Under the pieces are notes generated by a model. The model saw nothing but the letters and a program-made list of their open reading frames with translations, was not told the origin of the DNA and ran no database searches. The translations under genes and the position numbers were made by a program. From contig NZ_JAKUDO010000001.1 in assembly GCF_022436485.1 (NCBI RefSeq), positions 1,240,001 through 1,304,000 on the forward strand: DNA of 64,000 nt, read 5' to 3'. This DNA is from Agrococcus sp. ARC_14. GTDB lineage: Bacteria; Actinomycetota; Actinomycetes; Actinomycetales; Microbacteriaceae. Shown here piece by piece: positions 34,564 to 42,319 of the stretch. Numbering within the stretch: the first letter of the stretch is position 1; every line of letters starts with the position of its first letter.

Positions 34564-35370
34564 GTGGCCGACGCGATCTTCGAGGATCCGCGCCTGGCCG
34601 CCGTCTATGACCCGCTCGACCCCGATCGCAGCGACCTCGAGGTCTACGCGACCCTGGTCGACGACGAGCTCGGCGCGCGATCGGTGCTCGACATCGGCTG
34701 TGGCACGGGCACCTTCGCGCTGATGCTCGCCGCGCGCGGTCTCAGCGTCGTCGGCGTCGACCCGGCGCGCGCATCCGTCGACGTCGCCCGCGGCAAGCCC
34801 GGTGCCGAGCGCGTGCAGTGGCACGTGGGCACGGCGGATGGGCTGTCGACGATGGCTGCGGACGTCGCGACCATGACGGCGAACGTCGCCCAGGTGTTCC
34901 TCGGTGACGCCGATTGGCACGCGGTGCTCGTCGCGGCCCACGATCGACTGCGACCGGGCGGCACGCTGGTGTTCGAGGCGCGCAGGCCCGAGCGACAGGC
35001 GTGGCTCGACTGGACGCCGGAGCGCACGCGTCAGATCGTCGACGTGCCGCACGAGGGGCCGGTCGAGGACTGGGTTGAGGTGACGGAGGTCGACACGGCG
35101 GCGCCCGGCGGACCGATCGTCACGTTCGTCTCGCCGACCGTGTTCCACCGCGACGGCCATCGCATCGACTCGGTGTCGACGCTGCGATTCCGCACGCGCG
35201 AGGCGATCGAGCGCTCGCTCGTGGCCGCCGGCTTCGAGGTGCTCGACGTGCGCGACGCGCCCGATCGCCCCGGTCGCGAGTGGGTCTACCTCGCGCGTCG
35301 GCCTTCAGCTACGGCTGGGGCGACGCGTTCTCGAGGGAGAGGGCGCGGGCCTGCTCCAGCGCCTGCGTGA
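34564..35370 (+). CDS. SAM-dependent methyltransferase (class I)
   Basis: About 268 residues. The SAM-binding fold has motif I VLDIGCGTGTFALMLAARG, the acidic end of strand 2 (VVGVDPARAS), and motif post-I (TMTANVAQVF). The acceptor is unknown. The start is GTG 34564 (MADAIFEDPRLAAVYDPLD) with GGGGAG upstream. The natural family end appears to be near WVYLARRP. The last ~20 residues (SATAGATRSRGRGRGPAPAPA) are low complexity and lie inside the convergent DsbA/FrnE gene, so the reading frame seems to have run on past a lost stop. Confidence 0.9.
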   Translation: MADAIFEDPRLAAVYDPLDPDRSDLEVYATLVDDELGARSVLDIGCGTGTFALMLAARGLSVVGVDPARASVDVARGKPGAERVQWHVGTADGLSTMAADVATMTANVAQVFLGDADWHAVLVAAHDRLRPGGTLVFEARRPERQAWLDWTPERTRQIVDVPHEGPVEDWVEVTEVDTAAPGGPIVTFVSPTVFHRDGHRIDSVSTLRFRTREAIERSLVAAGFEVLDVRDAPDRPGREWVYLARRPSATAGATRSRGRGRGPAPAPA

Positions 35371-35983
35371 AGACCTCCGCCGGCTGGGCGCCGGAGAGCC
35401 CGAGCTGCATGTCGAACACGAAGAAGGGCACGCCGTTCACGCCCAGCTGCTGCGCCTGGTCGATGTCGGCGCGCACCGATGGCAGGTAGCGCTCGTCCGA
35501 GAGCGCCTCGCGGATCTCCTGCTCGTCGAGGCCAGCAGCTGTGCCGATCGCGACCAGCGCATCCGCGCTGCCGATGTCGACGCCCTGCTCGAAGTGGGCA
35601 GAGAGCAGGCCCTCCTTCACCGCGTCAGCGGCCCCGGGCGCGTCGGCGCGCTTGGCCTTCGCGAGGTGCAGCAGCTGGTGCGCGCGCAGGCTGTTCGCGA
35701 CCACGAGCCGGTCGAAGTCGTAGTGCAGGCCCTCGCCGGCCGCCTGCGTCGAGACGTGCTCGAACATCTGCCGCACCTGCTCCGCCGGCATGCCCTTGCG
35801 GCTCGCGAGGTACTCGACCTCCGTGCCGTCGTAGTGCTCCGGCAGCGTCGGGTCGAGCTGGAAGGAGTGCCACGTCACCTCGACGTCGTCCTTGTGCTCC
35901 CAGGCGCCCAGCGCCCGCTCGAACCGGCGCTTGCCGATGAAGCACCACGGGCACGCCATGTCTGACCAGATATCGATCTGCAT
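35309..35983 (-). CDS. DsbA/FrnE family thiol-disulphide oxidoreductase
   Basis: A 224-residue thioredoxin-fold protein with helical insertion. The active site C11-P-W-C14 (SDMACPWCFIGKRRFERAL) and cis-Pro region GVNGVPFFVFD are the signature of FrnE-type proteins, which in actinobacteria act in the cytoplasm on polyketide tailoring or redox stress. There is no signal peptide. Typical middle segments are HYDGTEVEYLASRKGMP and FDRLVVANSLRAHQLLHLAK. The gene overlaps the 3' end of the convergent methyltransferase by 62 bp. Confidence 0.92.
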   Translation of the reverse strand: MQIDIWSDMACPWCFIGKRRFERALGAWEHKDDVEVTWHSFQLDPTLPEHYDGTEVEYLASRKGMPAEQVRQMFEHVSTQAAGEGLHYDFDRLVVANSLRAHQLLHLAKAKRADAPGAADAVKEGLLSAHFEQGVDIGSADALVAIGTAAGLDEQEIREALSDERYLPSVRADIDQAQQLGVNGVPFFVFDMQLGLSGAQPAEVFTQALEQARALSLENASPQP

Positions 35984-36049
35984 GCTGGGGGCAACGCGGC
36001 ATCGCCCCGGCTGATTCCGGATCCGCGGATGGCGTTCAGCGGGTGTGGC

Positions 36050-36508
36050 TCAGGCAGGCAGCTCGTCGATGAGCGCGTCGGCCTCTGGGTCGTCCCAGTC
36101 GTCGAGGTCGTCATCATCGTCGACGTCGATGGATGCCGCATCGGCGGACGCGGCGGTCTCGACATCGACCGCTGCCACGTCGCCGTCGGCGCCCAACCAG
36201 GCGTCGGCGGCCGCCTCGAGGTCGTCGTCGGGGCCCTCGTCGGTGTCGTCGTCGTCGCGGTCGGCGTCCTCGGCCAGCTCGTCCCGCAGCCACTGCGCGA
36301 GCGCGCCCTCGGCCTCCGCGTCGACCATCGCCTCGACGTTCTCCTCATCGAGCAGCAGGATCGCCGCGACCTTGTCGTCGTCGCGCGCGACGATCGTGTC
36401 GTCGTCTCCATCGTCGCCCGCGATGCGCTCGACGGAGTCATGCCAGCCGGCCATGACGTCCTCGACCAGTGCGGCCATCCGCTCTCGATCCTCCAGCCAG
36501 TCGCTCAT
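36050..36508 (-). CDS. Highly acidic protein of unknown function
   Basis: A 152-residue protein that starts as a helical region (MSDWLEDRERMAALVEDVMAGWHDSVERIAG) and turns into an extremely Asp-rich C-terminal half with runs such as VDDDDDLDDWDDPEADALIDELPA. I do not recognise it. Low-complexity acidic tails of this kind can bind metals or basic proteins, but nothing here proves that. ATG 36508 overlaps the stop of the upstream CDP-alcohol phosphatidyltransferase (ATGA), so the two are co-translated. This conserved coupling suggests a partner for that membrane enzyme, but it remains a guess. Confidence 0.7.
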   Translation of the reverse strand: MSDWLEDRERMAALVEDVMAGWHDSVERIAGDDGDDDTIVARDDDKVAAILLLDEENVEAMVDAEAEGALAQWLRDELAEDADRDDDDTDEGPDDDLEAAADAWLGADGDVAAVDVETAASADAASIDVDDDDDLDDWDDPEADALIDELPA

Positions 36509-37125
36509 CGTGCCTCCTCTGCGTGCGAACCGGATCCAGTCTGCACCCGTCGCTGGCGACGCGCCTGCAGGATGTAGTCGACTCCGGCGATCACGTGCAG
36601 GCCGATGCCCAGCAGCATGAGCGTGAGCCCTACAGGCGTCGCCCAGCTGAGCACCGTGTGCCCCAGCAGCAGCACCACGATCGCCGTCAGCAGCAGCGCC
36701 GTGCGCACCTTGCCCACCCAGGAGACGTGGATGCTGCCGTCGCGTGCCTCGCGACCGGCGAACACCACCGTTGCGACATCGACCGCGGCGATCACGACGA
36801 GGATCCACCAGTCGACGGCACCGCCGATCGCGAGCGCGAGGGTCACGCCGATGATGCCGACGCGGTCGGCGATCGGGTCGAGCACCTCGCCGAGGCGCGA
36901 CTCCTGGCGCAGGGCGCGGGCGAGCACGCCGTCGATCCAGTCGGTCGCCGCCCACAGCGCCAGCAGGATCGTCGGCAGCCACGAGCCGGGCGCGCCCACG
37001 ACGATCAGCCAGCACACCGGCACGAGCAGCAGCAGCCGCGCGAGCGTGATGACGTTCGGCAGCGTGGCGACGCGCGTGAAGAAGGGGTCGCCCGGATCGC
37101 GGTCGCGAGCCGAGAGGAGGGGCAT
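36505..37125 (-). CDS. CDP-alcohol phosphatidyltransferase family protein
   Basis: A 206-residue membrane enzyme that transfers a phosphatidyl group from CDP-diacylglycerol to an alcohol. The family motif DxxDGxxAR-x8-GxxxD-xxxD is complete: ATDWIDGVLARALRQESRLGEVLDPIADR. About six hydrophobic helices surround it (LPNVITLARLLLLVPVCWLIV, then VGIIGVTLALAIGG, WWILVVIAAVDVATVV, ALLLTAIVVLLLG). The acceptor alcohol (glycerol 3-phosphate for PgsA, inositol phosphate, or other) cannot be fixed from motifs alone. Its stop overlaps the acidic gene's start. Confidence 0.92.
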   Translation of the reverse strand: MPLLSARDRDPGDPFFTRVATLPNVITLARLLLLVPVCWLIVVGAPGSWLPTILLALWAATDWIDGVLARALRQESRLGEVLDPIADRVGIIGVTLALAIGGAVDWWILVVIAAVDVATVVFAGREARDGSIHVSWVGKVRTALLLTAIVVLLLGHTVLSWATPVGLTLMLLGIGLHVIAGVDYILQARRQRRVQTGSGSHAEEAR

Positions 37126-37165
37126 GCCTTCTTGATAGCACAGCCGTCCGTCGGGCTCGGCGCCG

Positions 37166-38224
37166 CTATGCCCGCTGCCGGTTCCAGCTCCTGGTCGCGA
37201 AGCCCACCATGATGCCCACGAGCGCGCCGACGATCGACTCGACGAGCCGGTCGACGAGCAGCACCTCCGCGGGCGTCGGCGACGCCAGGTGCACCGCCAG
37301 CAGTGCGAGCGGCGTGATGCAGATCATGGCGATGCCGTAGTTGCGGCCGACCAGCAGCTCGGCCCCGAACGTGAAGGCGACGATGAGCACCACCACCCAG
37401 AGCGCAGACGGCTGGAGCGCCAGCAGCCCGGCGGCGACGAGCACACCGAGCGTCGTGCCGAGCATGCGGTGCGTGCCGCGCACGACGCCCGCTGCGAGCG
37501 TGGCGGTCGAGACGGGCACGAGCGCAGACACCATCGCCCAGTAGGGGTGGCCGATGCCGAGCAGCACCGCGATCGTGCCGGCCAGCAGCACCCCGATCGC
37601 GTAGCGCGCCACGCGGCGCAGCTGCACCCGGCGGCCGGCCCGCAGCGTCCAGTCGCGCGTCAGCTCGCCGGGCGGCGTCGGCAGCCCGCGGGCACGCCGC
37701 AGCGCAGTGCCCGCCGAGCCGACGAGCACGGCGAAGGCGGCGGATGCGGCGGCGACGAGGGTCGCGAGGCCCGCGTCGGCGAGCGTGCCGCCCGGCAGTG
37801 ACGCGGAGCCGGAGAAGGCGAAGAGCGCGAACAGCGGGCCTGGCGGGTGCCAGTCCTCGGCGTCGGAGACGACGGAGACGAGTCCGGCCAGCACCGCACC
37901 CGCGGCGATCATCAGCCAGGCGGGGGAGGGCAGCATCGCGACGAGCGAGCCGAGGCCGACCATCGTCACGAGCACCCCAGCCGCAGTGAGCTGCATCGTC
38001 AGCCGCGACAGGTGCACGCGATTGCGCCCGTAGAGCGCGGCGAACGCGCCGAATGCCGCCCAGGGGGCCCACTCCGGCCGGCCGATCAGCAGCAGCACCG
38101 CGAGCGGCACGAGCGTCGAGACGGAGGCCCGGATCGCGACCCGGTGCGCCCCGGCGTGCGGCCCGAAGGCGAGCAGGCTCTCGCGCAGGAACGTGCCGTG
38201 GTGCGAGCGCCGCACAGCGCTCAC
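37166..38224 (-). CDS. FUSC family membrane protein
   Basis: About 352 residues, with roughly eight to ten membrane helices in two halves. It includes SVSTLVPLAVLLLIGRPEWAPWAAFGAFAALYGRN, the family-typical IGHPYWAMVSALVPVSTATLAAGVVRGTHRMLGTTLGVLVAAGLLAL, and GIAMICITPLALLAVHL. FUSC proteins are aromatic-acid or fusaric-acid exporters of the AaeB/YccS type. The start is GTG 38224, overlapping the stop of the TetR gene upstream (GTGA), so the repressor and pump are made together. The operator at 38895-38911 probably regulates both. Confidence 0.9.
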   Translation of the reverse strand: MSAVRRSHHGTFLRESLLAFGPHAGAHRVAIRASVSTLVPLAVLLLIGRPEWAPWAAFGAFAALYGRNRVHLSRLTMQLTAAGVLVTMVGLGSLVAMLPSPAWLMIAAGAVLAGLVSVVSDAEDWHPPGPLFALFAFSGSASLPGGTLADAGLATLVAAASAAFAVLVGSAGTALRRARGLPTPPGELTRDWTLRAGRRVQLRRVARYAIGVLLAGTIAVLLGIGHPYWAMVSALVPVSTATLAAGVVRGTHRMLGTTLGVLVAAGLLALQPSALWVVVLIVAFTFGAELLVGRNYGIAMICITPLALLAVHLASPTPAEVLLVDRLVESIVGALVGIMVGFATRSWNRQRA

Positions 38225-38862
38225 GCGCCCGGCCCGGCGCGCTGCGCGAGACCCTGACGCACCATCTCGACGATGCGGAGCACGAGCTGCTCGCGCGTCT
38301 GCTCGTCGAGCGAGCGCAGCGGCCCCTCGACGGTGAGCAGCGCGAAGCCGTGCACCGACGACCAGGCGAGCGCCTCGGCGCCGGCGCGCTCCTGCTCGGC
38401 GAGCTCGCCGACCTCGACGAGGGCGTCGAGGGCTCGCTCGAGCTGCTCGTAGGGTGTGCGACCGCAGCTGCCGCGACCTCGTTCGTCGTGCGCGGCATCG
38501 AGGTCGCCGTGGGTGCGGAACGCGATCCGGAACAGGCCGGGCTCGCGCCACGCGAAGCGGATGTACCCGGTGCCGACGGCCGCGAGCACGCCATCCGCCC
38601 AGGCGCGGCCGACGACATCCGTCACGAGCGCGACCTCGGCCTCCATCGCATCCGCCACCATCGCCTGCGCGCGCAGCGCCAGCTCGGAGACGAGCCGCTC
38701 GTGGCTCTCGAAGTGCCGGTAGACCGCGGAGGGTGCGACGCCGACCATCCTGGCGAGCTCGCGCACGCTGACAGCCTCCGGCCCCGCCGCGCGCGCAGCG
38801 TCGAGCCCTGCGTCGAGCAGCGCCCGACGCAGATCGCCGTGGAAGTAGCCCGATCTCGCCAT
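38221..38862 (-). CDS. TetR family transcriptional regulator
   Basis: A 213-residue TetR repressor. The N-terminal helix-turn-helix is SVRELARMVGVAPSAVYRHFESHERLVSELALRA. The C-terminal ligand domain has DALVEVGELAEQERAGAEALAWSSVHGFALLTVEGPLRSL, matching the WHG-type TetR_C domain (family with W-S-x-V-H-G). ATG 38862 starts 33 bp from the perfect operator TGTGAACGCCGTTCACA, which is very likely its own binding site. Translation runs into the FUSC gene, so this is a regulator-efflux operon. Confidence 0.94.
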   Translation of the reverse strand: MARSGYFHGDLRRALLDAGLDAARAAGPEAVSVRELARMVGVAPSAVYRHFESHERLVSELALRAQAMVADAMEAEVALVTDVVGRAWADGVLAAVGTGYIRFAWREPGLFRIAFRTHGDLDAAHDERGRGSCGRTPYEQLERALDALVEVGELAEQERAGAEALAWSSVHGFALLTVEGPLRSLDEQTREQLVLRIVEMVRQGLAQRAGPGA

Positions 38863-38894
38863 CGCCCTTGAGCCTACGCTCGCTCGTGCGCTAA

Positions 38895-38911
38895 TGTGAA
38901 CGCCGTTCACA
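38895..38911. promoter_or_regulatory. TetR operator palindrome
   Basis: TGTGAACGCCGTTCACA is a perfect 8+1+8 palindrome centred on C38903. It lies in the 98-bp region between the TetR/FUSC operon (leftward) and the VOC gene (rightward). TetR proteins commonly bind G/TGAACG-n-CGTTCA/C palindromes, and this is the only such site in the region. Binding here could repress both directions. Confidence 0.75.
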
Positions 38912-38960
38912 CGCACGCGCGCACCCGCGCGAGGGCAGCACGGACGCACGAGGAGCAGTC

Positions 38961-39368
38961 ATGGCAGTGCAGATGATCTTCCCCAACTACGCGGTCGCCG
39001 ACATCGCCAGGGCGACGGCCTTCTACGAGGCGCTGGGCTTCGCGAAGAACCCCGTCTTCAGCGACGAGACGACGAGCTGCGTGGTCGTGAACGACCAGGC
39101 AGCGATCATGCTGCTGGAGCATGCCAAGTTCGACGAGTTCCTCACCGGCGACCAGCAGCGCGCCCCGCAGGGCACGCTCGAGAATCTGCTCGCCGTGCTC
39201 TTGGGAAGCAATGAGGAGGTCGATGCGTTCGCCTCTGCGGGCGCGTCAGCAGGCGGTACCCTCTCCAAGCCGGTCGAGGCGAACGAGTGGGGCATGTACG
39301 GCGGGCAGCTCACCGATCCAGACGGCCACATCATCGACTTCTTCTTCATGGAGGCACCGCAGGGCTGA
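38961..39368 (+). CDS. VOC family (bleomycin-resistance/glyoxalase-like) protein
   Basis: A 135-residue single VOC protein: FPNYAVADIARATAFYEALGFAKNPVFSDETTSCVVVNDQAAIMLLEHAKFDEFLTG, ending GGQLTDPDGHIIDFFFMEAP. The pattern matches the PhnB/extradiol-like proteins annotated as VOC or glyoxalase; catalytic residues cannot be verified. AGGAG at 38950-38954 precedes ATG 38961. It is divergent from the TetR/FUSC operon around the TetR operator, so it may belong to the same regulon. A strong hairpin follows its stop by 24 bp. Confidence 0.9.
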   Translation: MAVQMIFPNYAVADIARATAFYEALGFAKNPVFSDETTSCVVVNDQAAIMLLEHAKFDEFLTGDQQRAPQGTLENLLAVLLGSNEEVDAFASAGASAGGTLSKPVEANEWGMYGGQLTDPDGHIIDFFFMEAPQG

Positions 39369-39392
39369 CCTGCGCCTCCACCTTCACGCACC

Positions 39393-39432
39393 GACGCGAA
39401 CCCAGCGGGAGCACTCCCGCTGGGTTCGCGTC
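39393..39432 (+). terminator. Perfect 19-bp hairpin between the VOC and MFS genes
   Basis: GACGCGAACCCAGCGGGAG (39393-39411) is exactly complementary to 39414-39432, with only CA between them, so the real loop is GCAC or slightly larger. It starts 24 bp after the VOC stop and ends 16 bp before the efflux pump start codon, and no U-tract follows. It may terminate the VOC transcript, or block ribosome access to the pump message if read through. Confidence 0.65.
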
Positions 39433-39448
39433 GCCTTCTCGGAGCATC

Positions 39449-40957
39449 ATGCAGACCGAAACGCAGAACGAGCGGCCCATGCCGCAGACCAAGCCCGAGC
39501 CTCAGCGCCTCCCCCCGGGCGGCGCAGTGACCATCGCAACCCTGCTGGTGTCGGCATTCGTCGTCATCCTCAACGAGACGGCGATGAACGTCGCCATCTC
39601 GACCCTCATCCAGGATCCCGTGCTCGCCATCGACGAGCGCGCCGCGCAGTGGCTGACGACCGCGTTCATGCTGACCATGGCCGTCGTCATCCCGACGAGC
39701 GGCTGGCTCATGGCGCGCTTCAGCAAGCGCACCCTCTACGTCGCCGCGATGGCGGCGTTCATCCTCGGCAGCGTGATCGCCGGCATCGCGCCCTCGTTCC
39801 CGCTGCTGCTGCTCGGCCGCATCGTGCAGGCCTCCGGCACGGCGCTCGTGTTCCCGCTGCTCATGACGACGGTGATGGAGCTCGTTCCGCCCGCGCGCCG
39901 CGGCGCCTTCATGGGCACCATCTCGATGGTGATGTCGGCAGCACCCGCGCTCGGACCGACGGTCTCCGGCGTCATCCTGCAGTTCGCCTCGTGGCGCTGG
40001 ATCTTCCTCGGCATCGCACCGCTCGCGCTGCTGTTCCTGTTCCTCGGCGCGAGGAACCTGGGCGGCAGCCCGCAGCCGCAGCGGCCGCGGCTGGACGGCG
40101 TCTCGATCCCGCTCGCCGCGCTCGGCTTCGGCGGCCTGGTCTACGGGCTCTCGCTGATCGGGGCTGAGGGGCTGCCGGCGTGGCAGCTGCCGGTCGCGCT
40201 CGGCGTCGGCGTCGTCAGCCTGGTCGCGTTCGTGCTGCGCCAGCTGCGACTGCAGCGCACCGACGACGCGCTGCTCGACCTGCGCACCTTCCGCCACCCG
40301 CTGTTCACCGCATCCGTCGTCGTCATGACGATCGCGATGGCCGCGATGTTCGGCACGCTCATCATGCTGCCGCTCGTGCTGCAGGACTCGATGGGGCTCG
40401 AGCCTCTGCACGTCGGCCTCATCACCCTGCCGGGCGCGCTCATGACCGGCCTGCTGGGGCCGGTGGTCGGCAATCTCTACGACCGCTTCGGGCCTCGACC
40501 GCTGGTGATCCCCGGCGCGCTGGTCGTGCTCACCGCGCTGCTGCTCTACACGACGCTGCACATCTCGACGCCCTGGTGGATGGTGCTGATCATGCAGATG
40601 GTGCTGATGCTCGGCTTCGCCTTCACCTTCCCGCCGCTGTTCACCGTGTCGCTCGGGGCGCTGCCGAAGCACCTCTACGGCCACGGCTCCGCGACCATCA
40701 GCACCGTGCAGCAGGTCGCTGGCGCCGCCGGCACCGCGGCGTTCGTGACGATCATGGCGACGCGACAGACGCAGCTGGTCGCCGAGGGCGTGGCCAACGG
40801 CGAGGCGCTGCTGGAGGGCGCGCGCATCGCGTTCATGGGCGCTGCGGCGCTGTGGGTGCTGGGCGTCGCCGCGACCTTCTGGCTGCGGAAGCCCGCGGAC
40901 GACGTGCCGGATGAGCGCGAGCACGACGAGTCGGCGCTCGCCGACGAGGTGCGCTGA
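39449..40957 (+). CDS. MFS DHA2-family drug/H+ efflux pump (EmrB-like)
   Basis: A 502-residue transporter with 14 predicted helices. The DHA2 features are seen: LLVSAFVVILNETAMNVAISTLIQD (motif D-like N-terminus, LDxTIVNVALP type), LTTAFMLTMAVVIPTSGWLMARFSKRTLYVAA (motif A region), IVQASGTALVFPLLMTTVMELVPPARRGAFMG (motif C/B) and GPTVSGVILQFASWRWIFLGIAP. Substrates cannot be predicted. GGAG at 39441-39444 selects ATG 39449; ATG 39479 is an alternative. The strong hairpin just upstream probably limits its expression. Confidence 0.93.
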   Translation: MQTETQNERPMPQTKPEPQRLPPGGAVTIATLLVSAFVVILNETAMNVAISTLIQDPVLAIDERAAQWLTTAFMLTMAVVIPTSGWLMARFSKRTLYVAAMAAFILGSVIAGIAPSFPLLLLGRIVQASGTALVFPLLMTTVMELVPPARRGAFMGTISMVMSAAPALGPTVSGVILQFASWRWIFLGIAPLALLFLFLGARNLGGSPQPQRPRLDGVSIPLAALGFGGLVYGLSLIGAEGLPAWQLPVALGVGVVSLVAFVLRQLRLQRTDDALLDLRTFRHPLFTASVVVMTIAMAAMFGTLIMLPLVLQDSMGLEPLHVGLITLPGALMTGLLGPVVGNLYDRFGPRPLVIPGALVVLTALLLYTTLHISTPWWMVLIMQMVLMLGFAFTFPPLFTVSLGALPKHLYGHGSATISTVQQVAGAAGTAAFVTIMATRQTQLVAEGVANGEALLEGARIAFMGAAALWVLGVAATFWLRKPADDVPDEREHDESALADEVR

Positions 40958-40970
40958 GCGCTGCCGACAG

Positions 40971-41010
40971 CAGACGGGGCCGGGCGATGTGTCGCACCCG
41001 GCCCCGTCTG
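40971..41010. terminator. Bidirectional terminator between convergent genes
   Basis: CAGACGGGGCCGGG (40971-40984) pairs perfectly with CCCGGCCCCGTCTG (40997-41010), a 14-bp GC stem with a 12-nt loop, lying just after the MFS stop (40957) and before the end of the leftward gene (41017). The symmetrical position indicates termination in both directions. Confidence 0.75.
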
Positions 41011-41016
41011 CGTGCG

Positions 41017-41502
41017 TCACGCGGTCGGCGTCGGCTGCCCCATGACGCGCACGGCCTCGGCGGCGTGCTCCTCTGTGACCTGCACGCCGTAGCGCTCGGC
41101 GCGCAGCGCCTGGATGCTCGTGAAGTCGCGCTTGCCGCCCGTCAGGGCGTGCTGCACGACTGCTGCGATCATGCCGAACGCGGCGCCCATCAGGAGCGCC
41201 CAGATGACCCACACCCACGAGTTGGCGATGACGAGGCCGAACAGCAGGCCGACGAACAGCCCGAACCAGGCGCCGCCGAGCGCGCCGGTGAGCGCGGCGC
41301 GGCCGTAGGTCATGCGGCCCAGCACCTGCTCGACGGTCGTCAGCCCGGTGCCGACGATCCGCACGTGCTGCACGGGGAACTTCGCGTCGCTCAGCCTGTC
41401 GACGAGCGCCTGCGCCTGCTCGTAGGTGTCGAACTCCGCGATCGTGGTCGACGGGGGCGTCGGCTGCGTGCGGGCCTGCTCGGGGTTCTGGATGTCGGTC
41501 AT
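41017..41502 (-). CDS. General stress protein 17M-like membrane protein
   Basis: A 161-residue protein. The N-terminal part is a GSP17M/YflT-like domain (TIAEFDTYEQAQALVDRLSDAKFPVQHVRIVGTGL). Then come two adjacent helices (AALTGALGGAWFGLFVGLLFGLV and WVIWALLMGAAFGMIAAVVQHAL) of the glycine-zipper kind, and a C-terminal RYGVQVTEEHAAEAVRVM tail. Such proteins are known from actinobacterial genomes as general stress proteins of undefined activity. AGAGGAG precedes ATG 41502. Confidence 0.87.
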   Translation of the reverse strand: MTDIQNPEQARTQPTPPSTTIAEFDTYEQAQALVDRLSDAKFPVQHVRIVGTGLTTVEQVLGRMTYGRAALTGALGGAWFGLFVGLLFGLVIANSWVWVIWALLMGAAFGMIAAVVQHALTGGKRDFTSIQALRAERYGVQVTEEHAAEAVRVMGQPTPTA

Positions 41503-41601
41503 GGCGGCTCCTCTTCGCCCACGCGGGCGTCGGCTCGATCCTGGCACTGCGGGCTGTGCCTCGGCCAGGGGCACATCAAGGCCGGCCGATAGATTGCTGG
41601 C

Positions 41602-42306
41602 GTGGAAGAGATCCTGCAGTTCGCCGGCAGCTACTGGTGGCTCATCTTCATCATCGGCCCGGTGGTGGGCGGATGGGTCGGCGGCGTCGCCAAGTACAAC
41701 GAGCGTCGGCGGCGTGACCGCATCGAGCTCGAGCGCGTTCGGCGTGCTCCGGTGGGGTCGGTCGAGGGCGCTCCCGCCCAGCAGCCGCGGGCCGATCAGC
41801 AGGCGGAGCAGGCTGATCGCGACCGGCAGATCGAGCGCATCCTCGCCGATCACGACGAGGTCGACCGCCGGTGGCTCGACTTCGAGCTCGATGTCTCGAA
41901 GCTCATCGACTACCCGCTCATGACCGACATGCGGGAGCCGCTCACGCAGACCTTCCACCGCGCGAAGCGAGTGGCGGATGGGCTCCGGCCCGAGGCGCCG
42001 GAAGCGCTGCGGGCGGCGGGGTCGCTGGAGCGCTATCGCGAGGCCGTGCGCGACTACGAGGTCGCGTTCGAGGCGGCGGTGCGCGAGGCGAAGCGGCGGG
42101 CGCAGTCGGCGTTCAGCGACGCGGAGCGCGGCAGGCTGCAGACGGCGCAGCGGCTGATGGCGCTCGCCGAGAGCGAGGCCTCGACGCCCGCGGAGCGGCA
42201 GAGCGCATACAAGCAAGCGCGCAAGGAGCTCGACGGCCTGATCGCGCTGCCGGACGCGACGACGCATGACATCGAGCGCCGCATCGCGGGGGAGTTGAGC
42301 CCGTAG
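41602..42306 (+). CDS. Single-span membrane protein with coiled-coil domain
   Basis: A 234-residue protein with one N-terminal membrane helix (WWLIFIIGPVVGGWVGGVAKY), a Gln/Arg-rich linker (QQPRADQQAEQADRDRQIE), and a mostly helical soluble domain (LDFELDVSKLIDYPLMTDMREPLTQTFHRAKRVADGL, then AAVREAKRRAQSAFSDAERGRLQTAQRLMALAESEASTPAERQSAYKQA). I recognise the pattern from actinobacterial hypothetical proteins but no function is known. The start is GTG 41602. It is divergent from the stress protein, 99 bp away, and convergent with the LOG gene. Confidence 0.8.
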   Translation: MEEILQFAGSYWWLIFIIGPVVGGWVGGVAKYNERRRRDRIELERVRRAPVGSVEGAPAQQPRADQQAEQADRDRQIERILADHDEVDRRWLDFELDVSKLIDYPLMTDMREPLTQTFHRAKRVADGLRPEAPEALRAAGSLERYREAVRDYEVAFEAAVREAKRRAQSAFSDAERGRLQTAQRLMALAESEASTPAERQSAYKQARKELDGLIALPDATTHDIERRIAGELSP

Positions 42307-42319
42307 GACGTCACGAGAC

